A stretch of 64,000 bases of DNA from positions 62,001 through 126,000 of the forward strand of contig VXAY01006939.1 of assembly GCA_013399855.1 (NCBI GenBank). Direction: 5' to 3'. This document shows positions 11,283 to 24,527 of the stretch, piece after piece. The notes beneath the pieces are model-generated. The model did not search any database. It saw nothing but the letters and a program-made list of their open reading frames with translations, and had not been told where the DNA came from. The stretch is from Oxyruncus cristatus (lineage: Eukaryota; Chordata; Aves; Passeriformes; Cotingidae). The position numbers and the translations under genes were made by a program. How positions within the stretch are numbered: position 1 is the first letter of the stretch; each line of letters starts with the position of its first letter.

Positions 11283-12032
11283 ATACCAGAAATTGAAACT
11301 CATTCTCCCTTGGTACAAAACTAATGGTCCGCTTCAAGTCTCAGCAGTGAATCTTGGCGGAGAAGTTATGTATTAGGTAGGTCTGCATATTTTCTGTATG
11401 ATATTTGTTATATCAGCAATAATGTCTTTCAATTACCATACTGGTTCCACTCCTACACTACATGCCTGCCCATTTGGATCCATAAGATTTTTCTGTCTAC
11501 TTTTATTAAAACAACAGAAAAATAAATTATATCAGCAGCTTCCAAAAACAGTAAGACCAGCCTCCATAATTATTATTCTGTGGCAATGAACAGCTTTTGA
11601 TCACATTTTTCTGTTGTTTCTTTTTTATATATATAATTTTTAAAGGGTTTTTTTAAATGTAATTTTAAAGTACTTGAATAATTTTAGATTACTTCTTATT
11701 ATCAGTTATGAAAGTTTGCATTTGATATGAAAGTGTTATGAGATACAGCATAATCTGAGGTAATTTCAATATTAAAGGCATATCAGTCACGCTCACAAGC
11801 AGCCTGTATCATTTTAAAACAATCACTGTCAGAATGTTCTTTTATTTTCTTCTGAGGAAACAAAGCCTTTGAAAATGCCTAGTTACAATCAGTCATTCCA
11901 GTTATCCTGAAATAATTAGTATTTTTTTTTATTTCATTTTTATGGCCCTTTCTCGAGAGAAAAGCACTCATCTAACTTCTCAAGAAGAAAATTCAGGTGT
12001 TGTTCTCCAGTTAGACAAACTATCTAAATAAT
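11283..12032. other. Non-coding AT-rich DNA
   Basis: No gene or named repeat recognised. Contains T-rich and A/T-only words. Confidence 0.6.
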
Positions 12033-12073
12033 TCTTGAATAAATTTATATCTTGAATAAATATATATATAGAA
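12033..12073 (+). repeat. 17-bp tandem duplication plus TA run
   Basis: Two adjacent 17-base units that begin TCTTGAATAAAT (12033-12049 and 12050-12066) differ by one base near their end. The second runs into a short (TA)n. It looks like slippage or a recent local duplication. Confidence 0.85.
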
Positions 12074-12370
12074 ATAAAAAAAAAACAGAACTTATTTACT
12101 GCAGAAAAATAAATGTAGAAAAAATATTTAAAGTTTGTAAAAACCATATATCTGAAGATTTTTTTCTTACCTGTTGAGAAACAGGCCCTGGCCATTTCTG
12201 GATTGGTACCACTAATGTGGTTGCCAATACTTCTGAAGACAGTAGACAGAGAGTTGGGGACATAAAGAGGTTAAAAAAAAAAAAATATCAGGAATTGGGT
12301 AGAGACAGAAAAGCAGATAGGAGTGGAAAATAAGATCAGTGTAAAAATAAAAGCTAGAAATGCAGGAAAA

Positions 12371-12404
12371 GAAGAAATATGAGAAAAGAAGAAATATGAG
12401 AAAA
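12371..12404 (+). repeat. Perfect 17-bp tandem duplication
   Basis: The unit GAAGAAATATGAGAAAA occurs twice in direct succession without a mismatch (12371-12387 and 12388-12404), inside a longer purine-rich stretch of about 120 bases (12300-12425). Perfect identity points to a recent duplication. Confidence 0.95.
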
Positions 12405-15244
12405 GAAGGAAAGGTGGAAAAAGAATAATAATTTAAAAAATCGTGAAAAGAAAATACTTATGATTTGAAAGTATCTCGTATATAATATTCAGTCCATACC
12501 CGCATATGACATGAAGATACCTGCAATTTCCTTTAATTTTACTTCCCATAGAAAATTTCTTGTTTCTAGAAACTTAGGAGAGATCCCTAAAAAACACAGT
12601 TACAGTTACAAAATGGAAACAAAAATTGCTCTGAGAGAGGTATATTTTCTCATAAAGGAACTTAATCTGATAATTTTCACTTTCTATGTCTTCTCTTTCT
12701 ATGTACATGTTCTAGGATCTCTGTTTATTTTTCCTTTCAAAACACCAACAGAATATCTTCCCATAAAAGTATATCCTTAAAAAAAAGAATCACATTCTTG
12801 TGTGTCTGTGGTATTCAGATACAATTCTAATAACAAAGTATCTATTAATGCCTGTGTCAAGCAGTAAAGACAAATGTATCACAAAGTGTGCAGAACATGA
12901 CCGAAGGATACTAAAATATGGCAATTTTTGAACAGGAGTAGGCAAAATAAATCAAAATAAAAGCATGAGAGAGCATAAAGAACTTGAGATAAACTCCAAA
13001 GTAGTCCAAGCAAAGGAAAAGCAACAAAGTTTAAAAATGTAAAGATGCAAATATTGTAATATTCAAAGGATTTATAAATGATTCAGAACTGGTAAAAATC
13101 TACATGAGCTTAAATTCTAGGGCAAGTAAACAACAAGTTAAAATAATGTTTAGAAAACATGAATTGAAAATTCAGTCTCACAGCTGAATTCCCACAAAAC
13201 CAATTGACGACTAGTGCTAGAACATGATTCATTTAATTCATCTGGGAAAGGGGAAGAAAAACCCCATTTCTAAAAAGAGAAATAAGGAAGATCTGGAAAT
13301 TACAGACAAGCAAGTCAATCTCACCTCTGTGTCTGGTAAGATCATGGAGCAGGCTTTTTCTACATAATTTTTTTTAATATAAATATGTTCCCATAGAAAG
13401 CTGTTAATCAATCAACAATCATTTTTCAGGATTATATTGCATCTCTAGAAATTACTAAAAGATACCATCCATCATTTGTCAAAAATTCAGTGCAATTTTT
13501 CTCTTATTCACAAACTCATTGATTTAGCATCAAATAATTAAGAGTATGCATATATAACGAAAATGCGAAGGAATTTCCCACATACACTTGAAATACACAG
13601 CAAAACAAAACAAAATAAAAACAAACAAAAAAAAAGAGTTATTTTTTTGGGAAAACAAATGGCTGTATACAAATCCGTATTTTTTTTTGCTCCATATAGC
13701 AAATTAAACAGACAAACAAAAAAATGGAACACAAATTTTGGTTGAAAGGACTGAGGTAATTAAAAATTACTCTTGCACAATATAATGCTGATGAAAGTAC
13801 CTTATTAATGGGAAAAACAAGAGTAGACTTTTGCCAAAATCTGTAGGCTATGTTCACTGTAACATCAGTGAATATTGGGCAACCATTTAATTTATTCTAG
13901 AAGGCTCAGAGCAGAAGACTAGTCCAAATATCCTTAAAAGCCTTCAAACAGCTGAGTGTACTTATATTTAAAGGTTTTTTATAAAGCTTTAAATATTAAA
14001 AAAAAAATCAGATTTTAACAGATATGATCCTACTTCTAGTGATTCTTATAGATGAATTATAAAAGTTCCTTTTATTTTGACAATGACTAATTTACTACTT
14101 TTTTGTAAAAAAAAATATTATGGAAATAAAAATATATTGCAGCAGATATTTCTTTTATAAATTTGAAATTATAGCTAAGCAGCAGAGTGCATGAAAAAAC
14201 TAAAAAAGATATTGAAATGTATTAGCTTTTCCTTACATTTGTACAAAGTATTGAAGATATTTATTATTTGTTAAAATATATTAAAAAGTAAATTTTTATG
14301 AGCTTCAAAACAAACTTCATAAAATTGTTCAAATTCTATTCATGAGTATGATTCTAATTAACTTCTCATAAGTAAAACTTATGAAGTTTTTTATCTCAGG
14401 AACTTTTTCATATAAGCTGACTTTTTTGTTCTCTATCATTAAAATTTTCAATAAATTAATATCTGAAATCATATGTTAAATATTTTTAATATAGATACTC
14501 AGAGAAGTCCAGGACAGAAAAATGACACTGAAATTCTTTGGAAATAAATCAGTTCTCCAAATCTCTATACTAAGACACAATTTAGAACTATTACCAGAAC
14601 CAAAACTTCAGTATTTTGATCAAATATGCAAAAAATACAGCTGTAGAAGTCACACAGTTACTACCCCTGTGCTACTGCAGCTTAAGCTAAACAATTTTCT
14701 TTGATTTATGAGAAAGTATTTTGATAATTATGCATAAACCTCTTCTATATTAACATCCTTTTATTTTTTTATCCCACTTTTGATGATGTCTTAATGGTAG
14801 TGATACCCACATATTGTTAAGTTTGGAGAACACTAAAAGAAGAAAAAAAAAGAAAAAAAACAAAGCAACCTGATTTTTGTTATTTTTTCCAGGAAGTATG
14901 TAATATTATGTATCAATAAAAATGCAACGCTATTTTTTGTGTAGAAGGGATATAACCACTGTAATAAATTATTATTATAGTTAAGAGAAAACTGAGGTGT
15001 GAAAAGTTGAGATGTCAAAATAAAATAGGAAGAAAAAAAAATTTCAATGGGTTTGCAAACGAACCAAACCCCCCCAACGACAAAACAAAAAAACCAGCAT
15101 GGGAAATGAGAATCAAAAGCTACTAGCCAAAAAACACCCCCTAGTTACAAGTACACCTTTGATTTAAAAAAATTATTAAAAAAGAAACTTTCTTATTTTC
15201 AAACCATTTCTGCTATAGTGTTTTACATAGCTGTGATTGTGTGC
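12405..15244. other. Non-coding AT-rich DNA
   Basis: No gene recognised. There are A-rich (AAAAC-like) words at 13600-13640, a small imperfect inverted repeat near 14362-14386, and an A-rich tract at about 14838-14862. The 89-codon frame at 12511-12780 and overlapping frames at 13538-13857 on both strands are explained by AT-rich composition. Confidence 0.6.
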
Positions 15245-15912
15245 TTCTCCCCTGTCTAATCCATAACCACCAGCGGAGGTTGGGATGGCTGCAACCAATT
15301 TATTGCAGACTTTGGGGAGTGGAAGGCAACATGGTAGGCAGGTGCTGTCTGGGACAGTGACCCAGATGTATTGCTGACATACAAATATGACAATATCATT
15401 TTATTCTACAAGTAGTTGGAAACCCAGGGCCCACTGAACGCTCCTGCATGGCAGTGGGCTGCACAGCAGGATCTCTCCCTGAGTAGAGATGCTTCCTTGA
15501 GACTGAGACAGTCCCTGCCATACTGGGTCCTCAGTAAGAAACTAATAACATGCTAAATTTTAAATTCTGGCTAAGTGATATAAAGATTAATTGTGAACCA
15601 ATAACCCTTTAAACATAAAACATTGACCAAATCTGGGACTAGGATTGGAACCAGCCACACCTAGACTCCTCACTGAGAAGAATTTTAAACAGCAAGGATC
15701 CTTTCTGAACCTCATGACTCAACGATAGGGTCTCTCTGACAGCTTTATCTATTCTTGTCCTCTATGCACTACATAATCACGTGTGCGTTGTCACCGAATC
15801 TTGCTAAACCACTGTCATATTTATCATTGAACTTTGTTTACTGGTTTGTATTAATAATCATATTGTTCTTTCTCTCTTACCAGTAAAGAGTATGTGAAAT
15901 GCATGACTCCAT
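15245..15912 (+). mobile_element. Probable retroviral LTR with adjoining internal fragment
   Basis: A segment richer in G and C than its flanks. It contains blocks I associate with avian LTRs: GGATCTCTCCCTGAGTAGAG near 15470, a CCAATAACCCTTTAAACATAAAAC block near 15600, CTCATGACTCAACGATAGGG near 15712, and a 3' end with TCTTACCAGTAAAGAGTATG near 15876, where AGTAAA would be the polyadenylation signal. It finishes at ATGACTCCA near 15911. The left ~180 bases may be internal retroviral sequence. There is no coding frame. The identification rests on pattern memory, so the family is left open. Confidence 0.5.
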
Positions 15913-16529
15913 CCATGTCAATTGTAAAAGAAAAATAAGAAGTCCCTAAATTAATGCCCAGCATTTAATCCAATAAAAGATTGAAAGAGTACATTTACCT
16001 CTGTCAGTCTTTCTCTGAAAAGTGCTGCTCAATATTTTTGACACTCTACTTGGCCCAAGTGCAGGCCTATCCTGGAGCTTCTTCACTTTGTCCAGGCAAG
16101 CAGTCACCTCCCGTTGTGGGCCTAGTAGGAAAGAAAAGGTTCTTGGTAATATGCATAGGATTTCAAAGTCATCTGTTCTTCTCCAGGTAACTTGAATGAA
16201 ATGTAGGGCTAGTCACTTAAATCTATAAAGGGACTTTTTTCACTGTGAATTTTAAAGGAGGAAATTACAAATTAATTCAGATACAACTGAAGGCAATGGA
16301 ACAGAGACTTAAAATGCAGTGGAATTTAGCTTTAGGATTGAGATCTAAGACTTAAATCTCATCAAGTCGTTAAAAAAATACATTCCTATTCCTAAAGGCA
16401 TATACTGCAAACAACTATGAAATAAAATGTCCTCTAAAAATAGTATATGAAGATTTCTATAACAACAAACAAAACCACCTCCAAATCTACTTGTACTGAA
16501 AAAAATGCCCCTGACAATCACAAATCAGA
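15913..16529. other. Non-coding AT-rich DNA
   Basis: Nothing recognisable. The 69-codon frame at 15981-16190 has no known similarity. Confidence 0.55.
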
Positions 16530-16983
16530 AGTATGAGCAACAAGGCTGGTGAAGGGACTTGAGCACAAGTTCTGTGAGGAGAGGCTGAAGGAGCTGGGGT
16601 TGTTTAGCCTGGAGAAGAAAAGGCTCAGGAGAGACCTCATCGCTCTCTACAACTATCCGAAAAGAGGTTGTGGCCAGGCGGGGGGTGGTCTCTTCTCCCA
16701 GGCAACCAGCAGTAGGACAAACGGGCAAGGTCTTAAGCTGTGCCAGGGGAGGTTTAGGTTGGATATTAGAAAGAAATTCTTTACAGAGGGAGTAATCAGC
16801 CATTGGAATGGGCTGCCCAGAGAGATGGTGGAGTCCCCATCCCTGGAGGTTTTTAAGATGAGGCTGGACATGGCACTGAGTGCTATGATCTAGTAACCAC
16901 AGCGGGGTTGGATCAAGGGTTGGACTTGATGATCTCGGAGGTCTCTTCCAGCCCAGTTAATTCTGTGATTCTATGATTCTATG
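16530..16983 (+). mobile_element. CR1 LINE, 5'-truncated 3' end
   Basis: CR1 is the dominant non-LTR retrotransposon of birds. This copy holds the end of ORF2 and the short 3' UTR with the typical block GGTTGGACTTGATGATCTCGGAGGTC near 16920. It ends in the diagnostic repeated tail TTCTGTGATTCTATGATTCTATG (16961-16983, octamer ATTCTATG). It is truncated at the 5' side near 16530, as most CR1 copies are. It is well preserved, so it is among the younger insertions in the window. Confidence 0.97.
16549..16893 (+). pseudogene. CR1 ORF2 C-terminal remnant (reverse transcriptase protein tail)
   Basis: The frame encodes the last ~114 residues of the CR1 ORF2 protein. Recognisable blocks are [20 protein letters not shown] (residues ~10-29), then the LDIRKKFF block and [19 protein letters not shown] near residues 85-104. 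No premature stop falls between the first Met and the terminal TAG. The catalytic reverse transcriptase and endonuclease domains are absent because of the 5' truncation, so the piece cannot act. The first Met is not a genuine start. Confidence 0.93.
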
Positions 16984-19900
16984 TTACTGGCATAAAAACT
17001 GAAAATTTAGACAGCAAACCATGGTCAGACTGCTTCTGTGCTGTTCTAACCTCTAATGAGATGCAAAGCTGGATTGGGTACATAAGACTTTTGGATATAA
17101 GAGGTTAAAAATCAGATTTGAATTAAAAACCAAAAGACACAAGTTAGGTATGAAGGTTTTGAACAGAGTATAAATTTACAAAGCAATATGTTAGAAACAA
17201 ATTGAGTATGTAAAAATGAAACAATTTTGTATTTATTTAAACAGGTGTTTTATTAAAGTTTTGTACTTGTGTACCAGCACTGTAGTAGACACATTTGAGT
17301 AAAATTCTATACAATACAGTAAATATTACTGTGCATTACACTCAGTATTTTCATTCCATGTGACTTAAAGCCAAACTTGCAGACATATTTTTTATTTTTT
17401 TAAAAAATCTCTACTACATGATTATAGATAAGATTAAATTTATGTTTGCCATGAAATTTACAGAATACAGAATATGCTTCTTGGTTATCTCTTTGTCAAT
17501 TCCTCAATAAGCAGGTTTCTTCACTTCCTTCCCTTTCCAAACAATCCTCCATTTCTCTTCTGTAGAAGTCACCCAGTCTGTCTCTCTCCCCCACTTCCTT
17601 TCCTCATTATTTCATACCTGCATGATCAGTTTGCTTTACATCTCCCCTTTTCTCCCCATATTTCTATTGAAATTCACCAGTTTTCGTAGATACCTGCATT
17701 CTGGGTTCCCCTTTCTACCCCATCTTCTGTCACTAGGTGTGGTTTTCCAGTAGAGAGGTGAATTAGATTCCTTGAAGTGGAAGACACAATGTTTTGAAGG
17801 CTAAAGGTGAATCATGAGAATAAGAGATTTGGTGGATTTTTGTGCACAACAATTTCAGCACAGACCTCAGCTTTTCAGTTTGATATGCACAACACATAGG
17901 CTTGATCAAAAAATCCGAAAGTTATTAGCAAGTCTCCTTCAGAAAGTTTCAGCTTACATGGAATAAGTTCTCTTTTTAACCTCAAGATGTAAAAAGCAAA
18001 GCTAGTTTTCTCTCTAATGAAGACAGGAGCTGTTGGATTAAGCAATTAATTTACTACTTAAGCCTCACTGACATTTCTTCACTATGCATCTTGACAACGC
18101 TCCCTGTGAACTTAACATCACCTTCACAAGTTTTCCTTGGAGACCAGCATTATCATGATAGGAAGCAAGTAGTGAATATCAACAAAGGATGAAATAAAAT
18201 TTCCACTTGATCCAGCAAGTCCTAGCTATAATCCAAAGCCTGTCTGGTCAGCAGTGCCTCAGCACTTCAGAACAAAGCACTCAAACATAATGCTGCTGAA
18301 GCTTTGCTTGTTAATATTGAGTTTTAACACTTTTTTCATTAGCTTGTGAAAGAAACTTGTAATTATCAGAGTAAAATATTTTCCCACTCGGTTTTTCTTA
18401 AACATTCCTTATGTGACAAAAACAAAAGAGAAGGCAAACAGTATGAAACACTGGCTAAATAAAAAGTTTCTTAAAGATACTCTATGACGTTTTCTGGGAA
18501 TACTTTCTTCTCTTCCCTTAGTCCAACTGGTGTCCTAAATTCAATTTGCTATTAAATAAAGTATTTTATATTTATATATATATATATATTCTGTGAAAAA
18601 ACAAAACCAACACATTATTTTGCTTAATGAAACACATCACAAGCAACAGATTACTTGGTTCAATTCCTGCTGGAAAAATTATAAAGGTGTAAAATTGGAA
18701 TTATTCCTTGGATCTAACCCATTCTTTTGACACAGAAATAAATGGCAGTTATTAAGGCTGAGTAAGACAACTAACTTGTACTTTTTTCATCAGTGTTCAG
18801 CAAAAGCACCTTCATTCTAATTTTTTATCAAAATCAAGGCTTGGCAAACATACAAGTAGATAGAAATATTAAATAAAAAATCATATGTGTTATAGTTTAA
18901 CATCTATTGTCTATTAGCAAAAAACATGTTGACGTGAGAAAGCAACTGTACAGTTTATCTGAAATACGGATCTTTGAGAAATACAGATAAATCAAGCCAA
19001 AATATGAGATTGCAAGTAGAAGATGAGAAGATGAAAATTTTCGTGTTTCAAAACAGTTTCAGTATAGGAGAAAAAATGAAAAAAAAAAGTGGAAGGTTTG
19101 TAGAAAATAAACCAGCAATTACAAAGGTAGAACATATGCAGAAAGTGAAATGAAGAAGTAAAATAGAGAAGATTGGGGAAAATAACATTATTGGAATGAA
19201 ACAAAAAAAGTAATAAAAAGGGATATAAGCTCCAAAATGTTCTTAAATGACCAGAAACATATATACTGACTACATAGTTATTTGTCTTCAGTACCTTGTA
19301 TTTTGCTTCACCAAGACCTGGAAGATGGATAGGTAACAGAATGAATCAATGATCTAGGTTATTAGAGGAACAGGGAGGAGTGTCTCCTTGTACAGTTTTA
19401 AGTCCAAGGAATCCAAGAAGCCTTCTAGGCTGAATTAGTTCTCTGATGAAGTGAGTGCTTTCTTGAAAGAATGGCTTACGGTTGTCCTGACACTATACTG
19501 ATGTGCATGACATCCTGTATGGCTATTCAGCTAAGTATGGAATGTTTCTGAAAGTCCACAAACTCATCATTTTGGACTTTCATAAATCCTGAAAATATTG
19601 TTTGGTTTGAATTTACTGTGTTTGATTTCCTATTTAGCTTTCCCCTTTTACTTTGAAAATTGTATTTGAAAGATTTACTTTTATCCTCCCAGTTTTACTT
19701 TTCCCTCTGGCACATACAAAATCATTCTGAAAGGCCTATGTACCATCTGGATGGCAACAACAGGGAAAAAGTTGAGTATTTTCCATTCTACCTTTAGTTT
19801 ATTGTCAATTGATCTTTTTAATTTTTTTTGAGCCATTTCAAAATTTGTAACATCATCTGTATTATTATATCCAACCACACAAAAAATATTTCGTGGGGTC

Positions 19901-20984
19901 TGTATATTTTTTCCAAGCACGTGTAAGTATAAAGCAAATTTACATGTAAAAACATCACATACCAGAAAGCTGAAAAAACGTCATTCCAATAAAAATACCT
20001 GGTTCAAAAAAAAAAAAGAAAAAAGAAAAGGAAAAATTAGTATTTAAAAACCTGTATGTATTGTTAAAATCTCACCACCTGGAATTTGGTAACAAAACTC
20101 CTACTAAAGTCACTATGAACAACAATTAAAAATTATTTTCAAACCGAAAATTGTAAATGGCTGTGAAATGTTGCTATAGTACTGTAACTGGCAGAACGTT
20201 TTACAATAAGGTCTCTTATTTATGATTTTCTAACTTAAAAATAAAATTTAATTTTTTTAAACACAGCTGTACTAGCTATGTCATCCACCTCCAAAAATTC
20301 AATACTGCCAGTTGAATAGAGAGATGAAATAGCGTGTTAATTTGAAACATATTTTAAAGAAAATTTTGCACTAAACAGATAGTTTAAAAACAGATAAAAA
20401 GATAGAATCTTTTCCTTTACTATGCTGGGGAACTATAATGGTTTTCAACATTAGGAGAAAAACAGTTTATGAAGGGAGTAGATCTAGAAAATGAGTGCTT
20501 AGAATTAGAACAAAACTGAAGGAACGTATATTAAATAAAAGATATCACATTACATATTTCTATACCGCTTTTGCTCAATGTTTCTAACCAAGTTAATTTT
20601 TTCTCATCCTTATTGTAAATAATAAGGGAAAAAACATATCAGATAACTGCAGATCAGACTAGTCTTTTCTATGCCTATAACACATTTGAGCTAACATGGA
20701 TAGCATTGATGGTGTGTGAATCCAGTCTTCAGTGCAAGCTCAGGTCCTAAACTAACATGACAGTGCTCTTAATTGTTACCCATATTTGTCTAAATGGAGT
20801 TCTGCTACCAAAAAAATAACAATTCTGTCATGACCAGTAAGGTCAAAGAGAGAACAGACTACACCCATGCACTAAGGCAGAGGTTTCTTTAGTAACAAAC
20901 ATGTGACATCTGCCAACACTTATCATAACTAACACAACACCAAGAAATCTCTCTCAATCATATGGTCTCCATAACTGGGGGGTT
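16984..20984. other. Non-coding AT-rich DNA
   Basis: About 4 kb without a recognised gene or dispersed repeat. Low-complexity points: (TA)n at 18573-18589, an A-rich stretch at 19998-20035 and pyrimidine-rich DNA near 17515-17670. Open frames (17474-17689, 18992-19204 minus, 19681-19920 minus) are short and unrecognised. Confidence 0.6.
18573..18589 (+). repeat. (TA)n microsatellite
   Basis: A pure alternating TA run in AT-rich surroundings. Confidence 0.9.
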
Positions 20985-21056
20985 TGTAGGTTTTTGGATG
21001 ATTGGTTGGTTGTTGGTTTTGTTTTGTTTCCTTTTATCTTTGTTGTTGTGGTTTTC
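20985..21056 (+). repeat. T/G-rich low-complexity tract
   Basis: Built of TTGG, TTGGTTGG and TTTTG units. It is the strand complement of the A/C-rich CCAACC/AAAAC tracts seen at 5430 and 54697. It may be a degraded poly(A) tract on the opposite strand. Confidence 0.75.
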
Positions 21057-23010
21057 CCTTCAGAACCTTCTGAATACAATTCAGTTAAATCTAAAGTTGC
21101 TTAATTTTCATTGTTATTAATTTTTCTTCATAGCAGACACATGTATCAGTCTCCTTTAACTATCCAATGGTGAATGCTGTTTTATAATTTTGCTAGCTAT
21201 ATGATCAAGTATAAACTGATGTATTTCAGCAATAAACTCATGCAACACCAAAGACAAGAGCTTGATATTTCACTCCTTATTTCACATCTAAATAAACAAA
21301 AACAACTCATACACTGCTTTTATATTTTACTCAACTGTAGTCTTACTGAAAAAGTGTGGGGTTTGTACTTCAGTGTTTTAAGGCAAAAATATTTGTTCTC
21401 ATAATGTTCCTCAGAAAATGATAGCTAACATTTGGCAGATTGTTTTATACTATAATGATAATAGTATACTAAGAATTCATGTTCCTCAGAGTGTGAAATT
21501 ACATATTATTAGATGCTTCTAAAATTTCTTATTGCTATTAAAAGTAATTTTGGATATATGGTGAAATACTCAAAAGATAATGACTGGCAAAGGAATGGCT
21601 AACAAAGAACTCATCATTTTATGTGTGTTACAGTGCCATGCTCAGCTGTGGTCAGTAGACAACTATCACATCTTGTTTCTCTCTAAGCAATCTAATGAAA
21701 ACAATTTGATAAAACATTTTTCTAATGCATATCCTCTATTTTAACTAAGCAGTGAAAGTCCAGATTTGGAGAACTTTTCAAGATGCCCACTTCAATAGTT
21801 ATTAAATTAAGAGATACTTAAGTCCCGTACTGTACTTAATACAGACCTTGTGAAAGTAGAAGAACAAGACAATCATCCTTTACTTTACTACATTTACTTT
21901 CTTCCAAGTAGTTTAACCTGTTTTTAGTCAAATTACTAGTTTAACATGAAAATGTAATGTACATGAAAGAATAAAACATCATTTATTCAATTGAATGTTT
22001 ATTCCTATTAAAATATAGTCTTGTAATATGTCATCATGTTGTTTACCAAATGAATGAGGCATGAAAATTTTAGTTCATAACACAAGGCAGGATGAGGATG
22101 ATGTTAGTTAAAGCACAGCTATATAGTTAAAAACATTGATGCACTTCAACGTATTAAGATCTAGGGTGAGGGTTTTTTGACTGAGAGGGGCATCTAATTC
22201 CTATTTTACACTAAAATTGATGATGGAAAGTGAGAAGGAGTCAAAAACCCTCATGGAACCAAAATTAAGACAGGGCAAAAGCCTGAAGTATGTGGCCAGT
22301 GTACAGAGTACATTATCAGTTATGTCCATTCATTTTCCTGAGAAAGAATATACAAAGAAAGGTAATTTTAATGACATGTGGGGAGACAACAGGATAATGT
22401 TTATATTTCCCTAATCAGAAAAGATGTATTTTCCTGACTGGAAGACACGGGAAGATCAGACAGAAGATCATTGATGAATTTCACAACATTTTCTGATGAC
22501 AGCTTATATATATAAAAAATGAAATGGTACAGGCACTTCTTTTCTGGTCGTCTGATCAAAGTTTAAAAAGTGTAGTGGTCTGATAATAAGCATTCTTGTT
22601 TTTATATTGGAAACATCTGAAAAAAACCCCCACCTTATCTGGCAACAGTTTTTATTTTCAAGGAGTTTTTAACAGCATATAGCATATACTGTGGTACTAA
22701 GAATAAGAAATTTGAGTAACAAAGAAACATAAATGTAATAGAAAGGATAGTGAGGCAAATTTAGATATGGATGGCTCAATTAGTTTGATATCAGTGCCAT
22801 CCATATAAAAGAAAAAAAAAAAAAGTAGATATGCACAAAGTCCAGAAAGACTAAACAACAGCAGAGGAATTAATTAAAAGTAAAAGAATAGATTAGAAAA
22901 TAGGCCATAAAAATATTTTTCTGCTTTTGATTTAAAAAAAAAAATATAAAAAGATATGTTTGAATAACACAATTTTTGAAAAGAATGCCAGATGAACAAA
23001 TTGCTGTGGG
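21057..23010. other. Non-coding AT-rich DNA
   Basis: No gene recognised. A 13-base A run lies at about 22812-22825. Open frames at 21174-21404, 22217-22414 and 22874-23161 (minus) are short and without known similarity. Confidence 0.6.
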
Positions 23011-23035
23011 AGAAGATCTCAGAGACAGATCTTCT
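23011..23035. repeat. Perfect 9-bp inverted repeat
   Basis: AGAAGATCT (23011-23019) and AGATCTTCT (23027-23035) are exact reverse complements around a 7-base loop. No transposon-like context is visible. Confidence 0.85.
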
Positions 23036-23329
23036 TATTTGTTCAGTAGTTTGGGCTTTTTTGAATGAACATTTTAATACAGCCAAATGCAGTGTTATAG
23101 CACTTGTATAGCTTGCGTACAAAATGCAACCTTGTAAACTAAGGATTATATTTTGCAACACTGAAACAGAGAAGTCATAAACACCTGTTCTACAAGAGCT
23201 TTCAAAATAATTCTCCAGCTAAATATCACCAATAGAATATTGTTCAGAAATCACAAAGAGAAATAATCTTTCATGTATTAATAAAGACCAAAACTGAACC
23301 AGTTCAGCCCATTCTGCCTCTATGATTTC

Positions 23330-23500
23330 AAAAGCTGATGTTGAAAAATTGGAAAGATTACAGAAAGTTCAAAGTGCTGTTCTATCATCCAGAAGCATGG
23401 CTTAGGAAGGCTAAGTGTAGGATTGAGTGGTCACTCACAGTCTGTAAACACAAGCAGTATAAGCATTAACGTGTTTTTCATAATAATTTCAAATGAAGTT
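23330..23500 (+). mobile_element. Possible ancient CR1 fragment
   Basis: A stretch near 23342-23375 (AAATTGGAAAGATTACAGAAAGTTCAAAG) resembles the CR1 ORF2 block that encodes LEKVQRRA-type residues, and later words weakly fit the following part. It is much diverged, without a tail. It could be chance similarity. Confidence 0.3.
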
Positions 23501-24527
23501 CACAGCTGAGAAATAAGGAAGCTCTACAGAGGCACATTCTTTTACTCATCAACATTTATAATAATAAACAGAATGTATTTTTAAAATTCTACTGTGAAAC
23601 TTGCTTCCCTTTTATGGGAATAATCACTGTTAAACTTCCTAAGACTTTTGTTAATAATTCCCTGTTTATTCAGAGAGGAGGCACTTTTAAACACTTCCAT
23701 TGATTTGCATTCAAATAAAGCTGTGAATATGGAAAAACATTTGTGTTGCAACTAAAAATAAGTTTTAAATCTAAAAGAGCAGCAAGGATCTAATTTTTTT
23801 TAAGTGAATATTAAAATGAGAGAAGATTAAAAATCCAGTGAAACTATAGAGCGCAGAAGCAATTCAGATGAGTATTCATATTTCCACTGGAATTCTGACC
23901 AAAACAAATTAGAGGCAGAAGTGACATCTATATATGCAGGAATTGCTCTTATCTAGAAAAATAGAGAATAAATAAAACCAGAAGAAACAAATGCAAAAGA
24001 GAGGGAACCAGAAAGGTAGAATTATATCTAGAGCAGCTGAAAAACATTTAAATGGTTATTAGAAGTGATTTGGACTTTGATATGAATACATATAGGTGCT
24101 GTAGTTATCTTTCTGGTCCATAAATATGGGTTAATGCCATTTCCTTCGGAGTTCTTTTTGTATTTGAGATTTGTCTTCTTTTCTTGCTTCTTTTCTTTCA
24201 CAAGTCTTTTCCTTGTGGAACATTTCATCGATATCTATACTCTGTCTGCCCCTACTGAGGACTGAGAGTTCCCCACTGACAAATTTACCAGATGGTCACA
24301 ATCTGTAAATTCCATATGAAGTTTTTTGTTCATGGTTCAGGCTTGTTAATCTCAAAAGTGCCCATCCACACTGGTGTTTCTCTGCTTCTCACTGGCTGCA
24401 ACAGGTGATGTTTAGGGCTGAATTATACAAATGTGCCTCTGTGGTTCCAGTTTACCTTTCATATAATCTGTTCTTAGAGCAAAAGCACCTAGCTAAATGT
24501 AGATCTCCTTCTTGACATAACTCAATT
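23501..24527. other. Non-coding AT-rich DNA
   Basis: No gene or repeat recognised before the CR1 tail that starts at 24528. Confidence 0.6.

Noticed and set aside
16525..16803. Minus-strand frames across the CR1 copy
   Set aside because: They are antisense shadows of the CR1 ORF2 tail.
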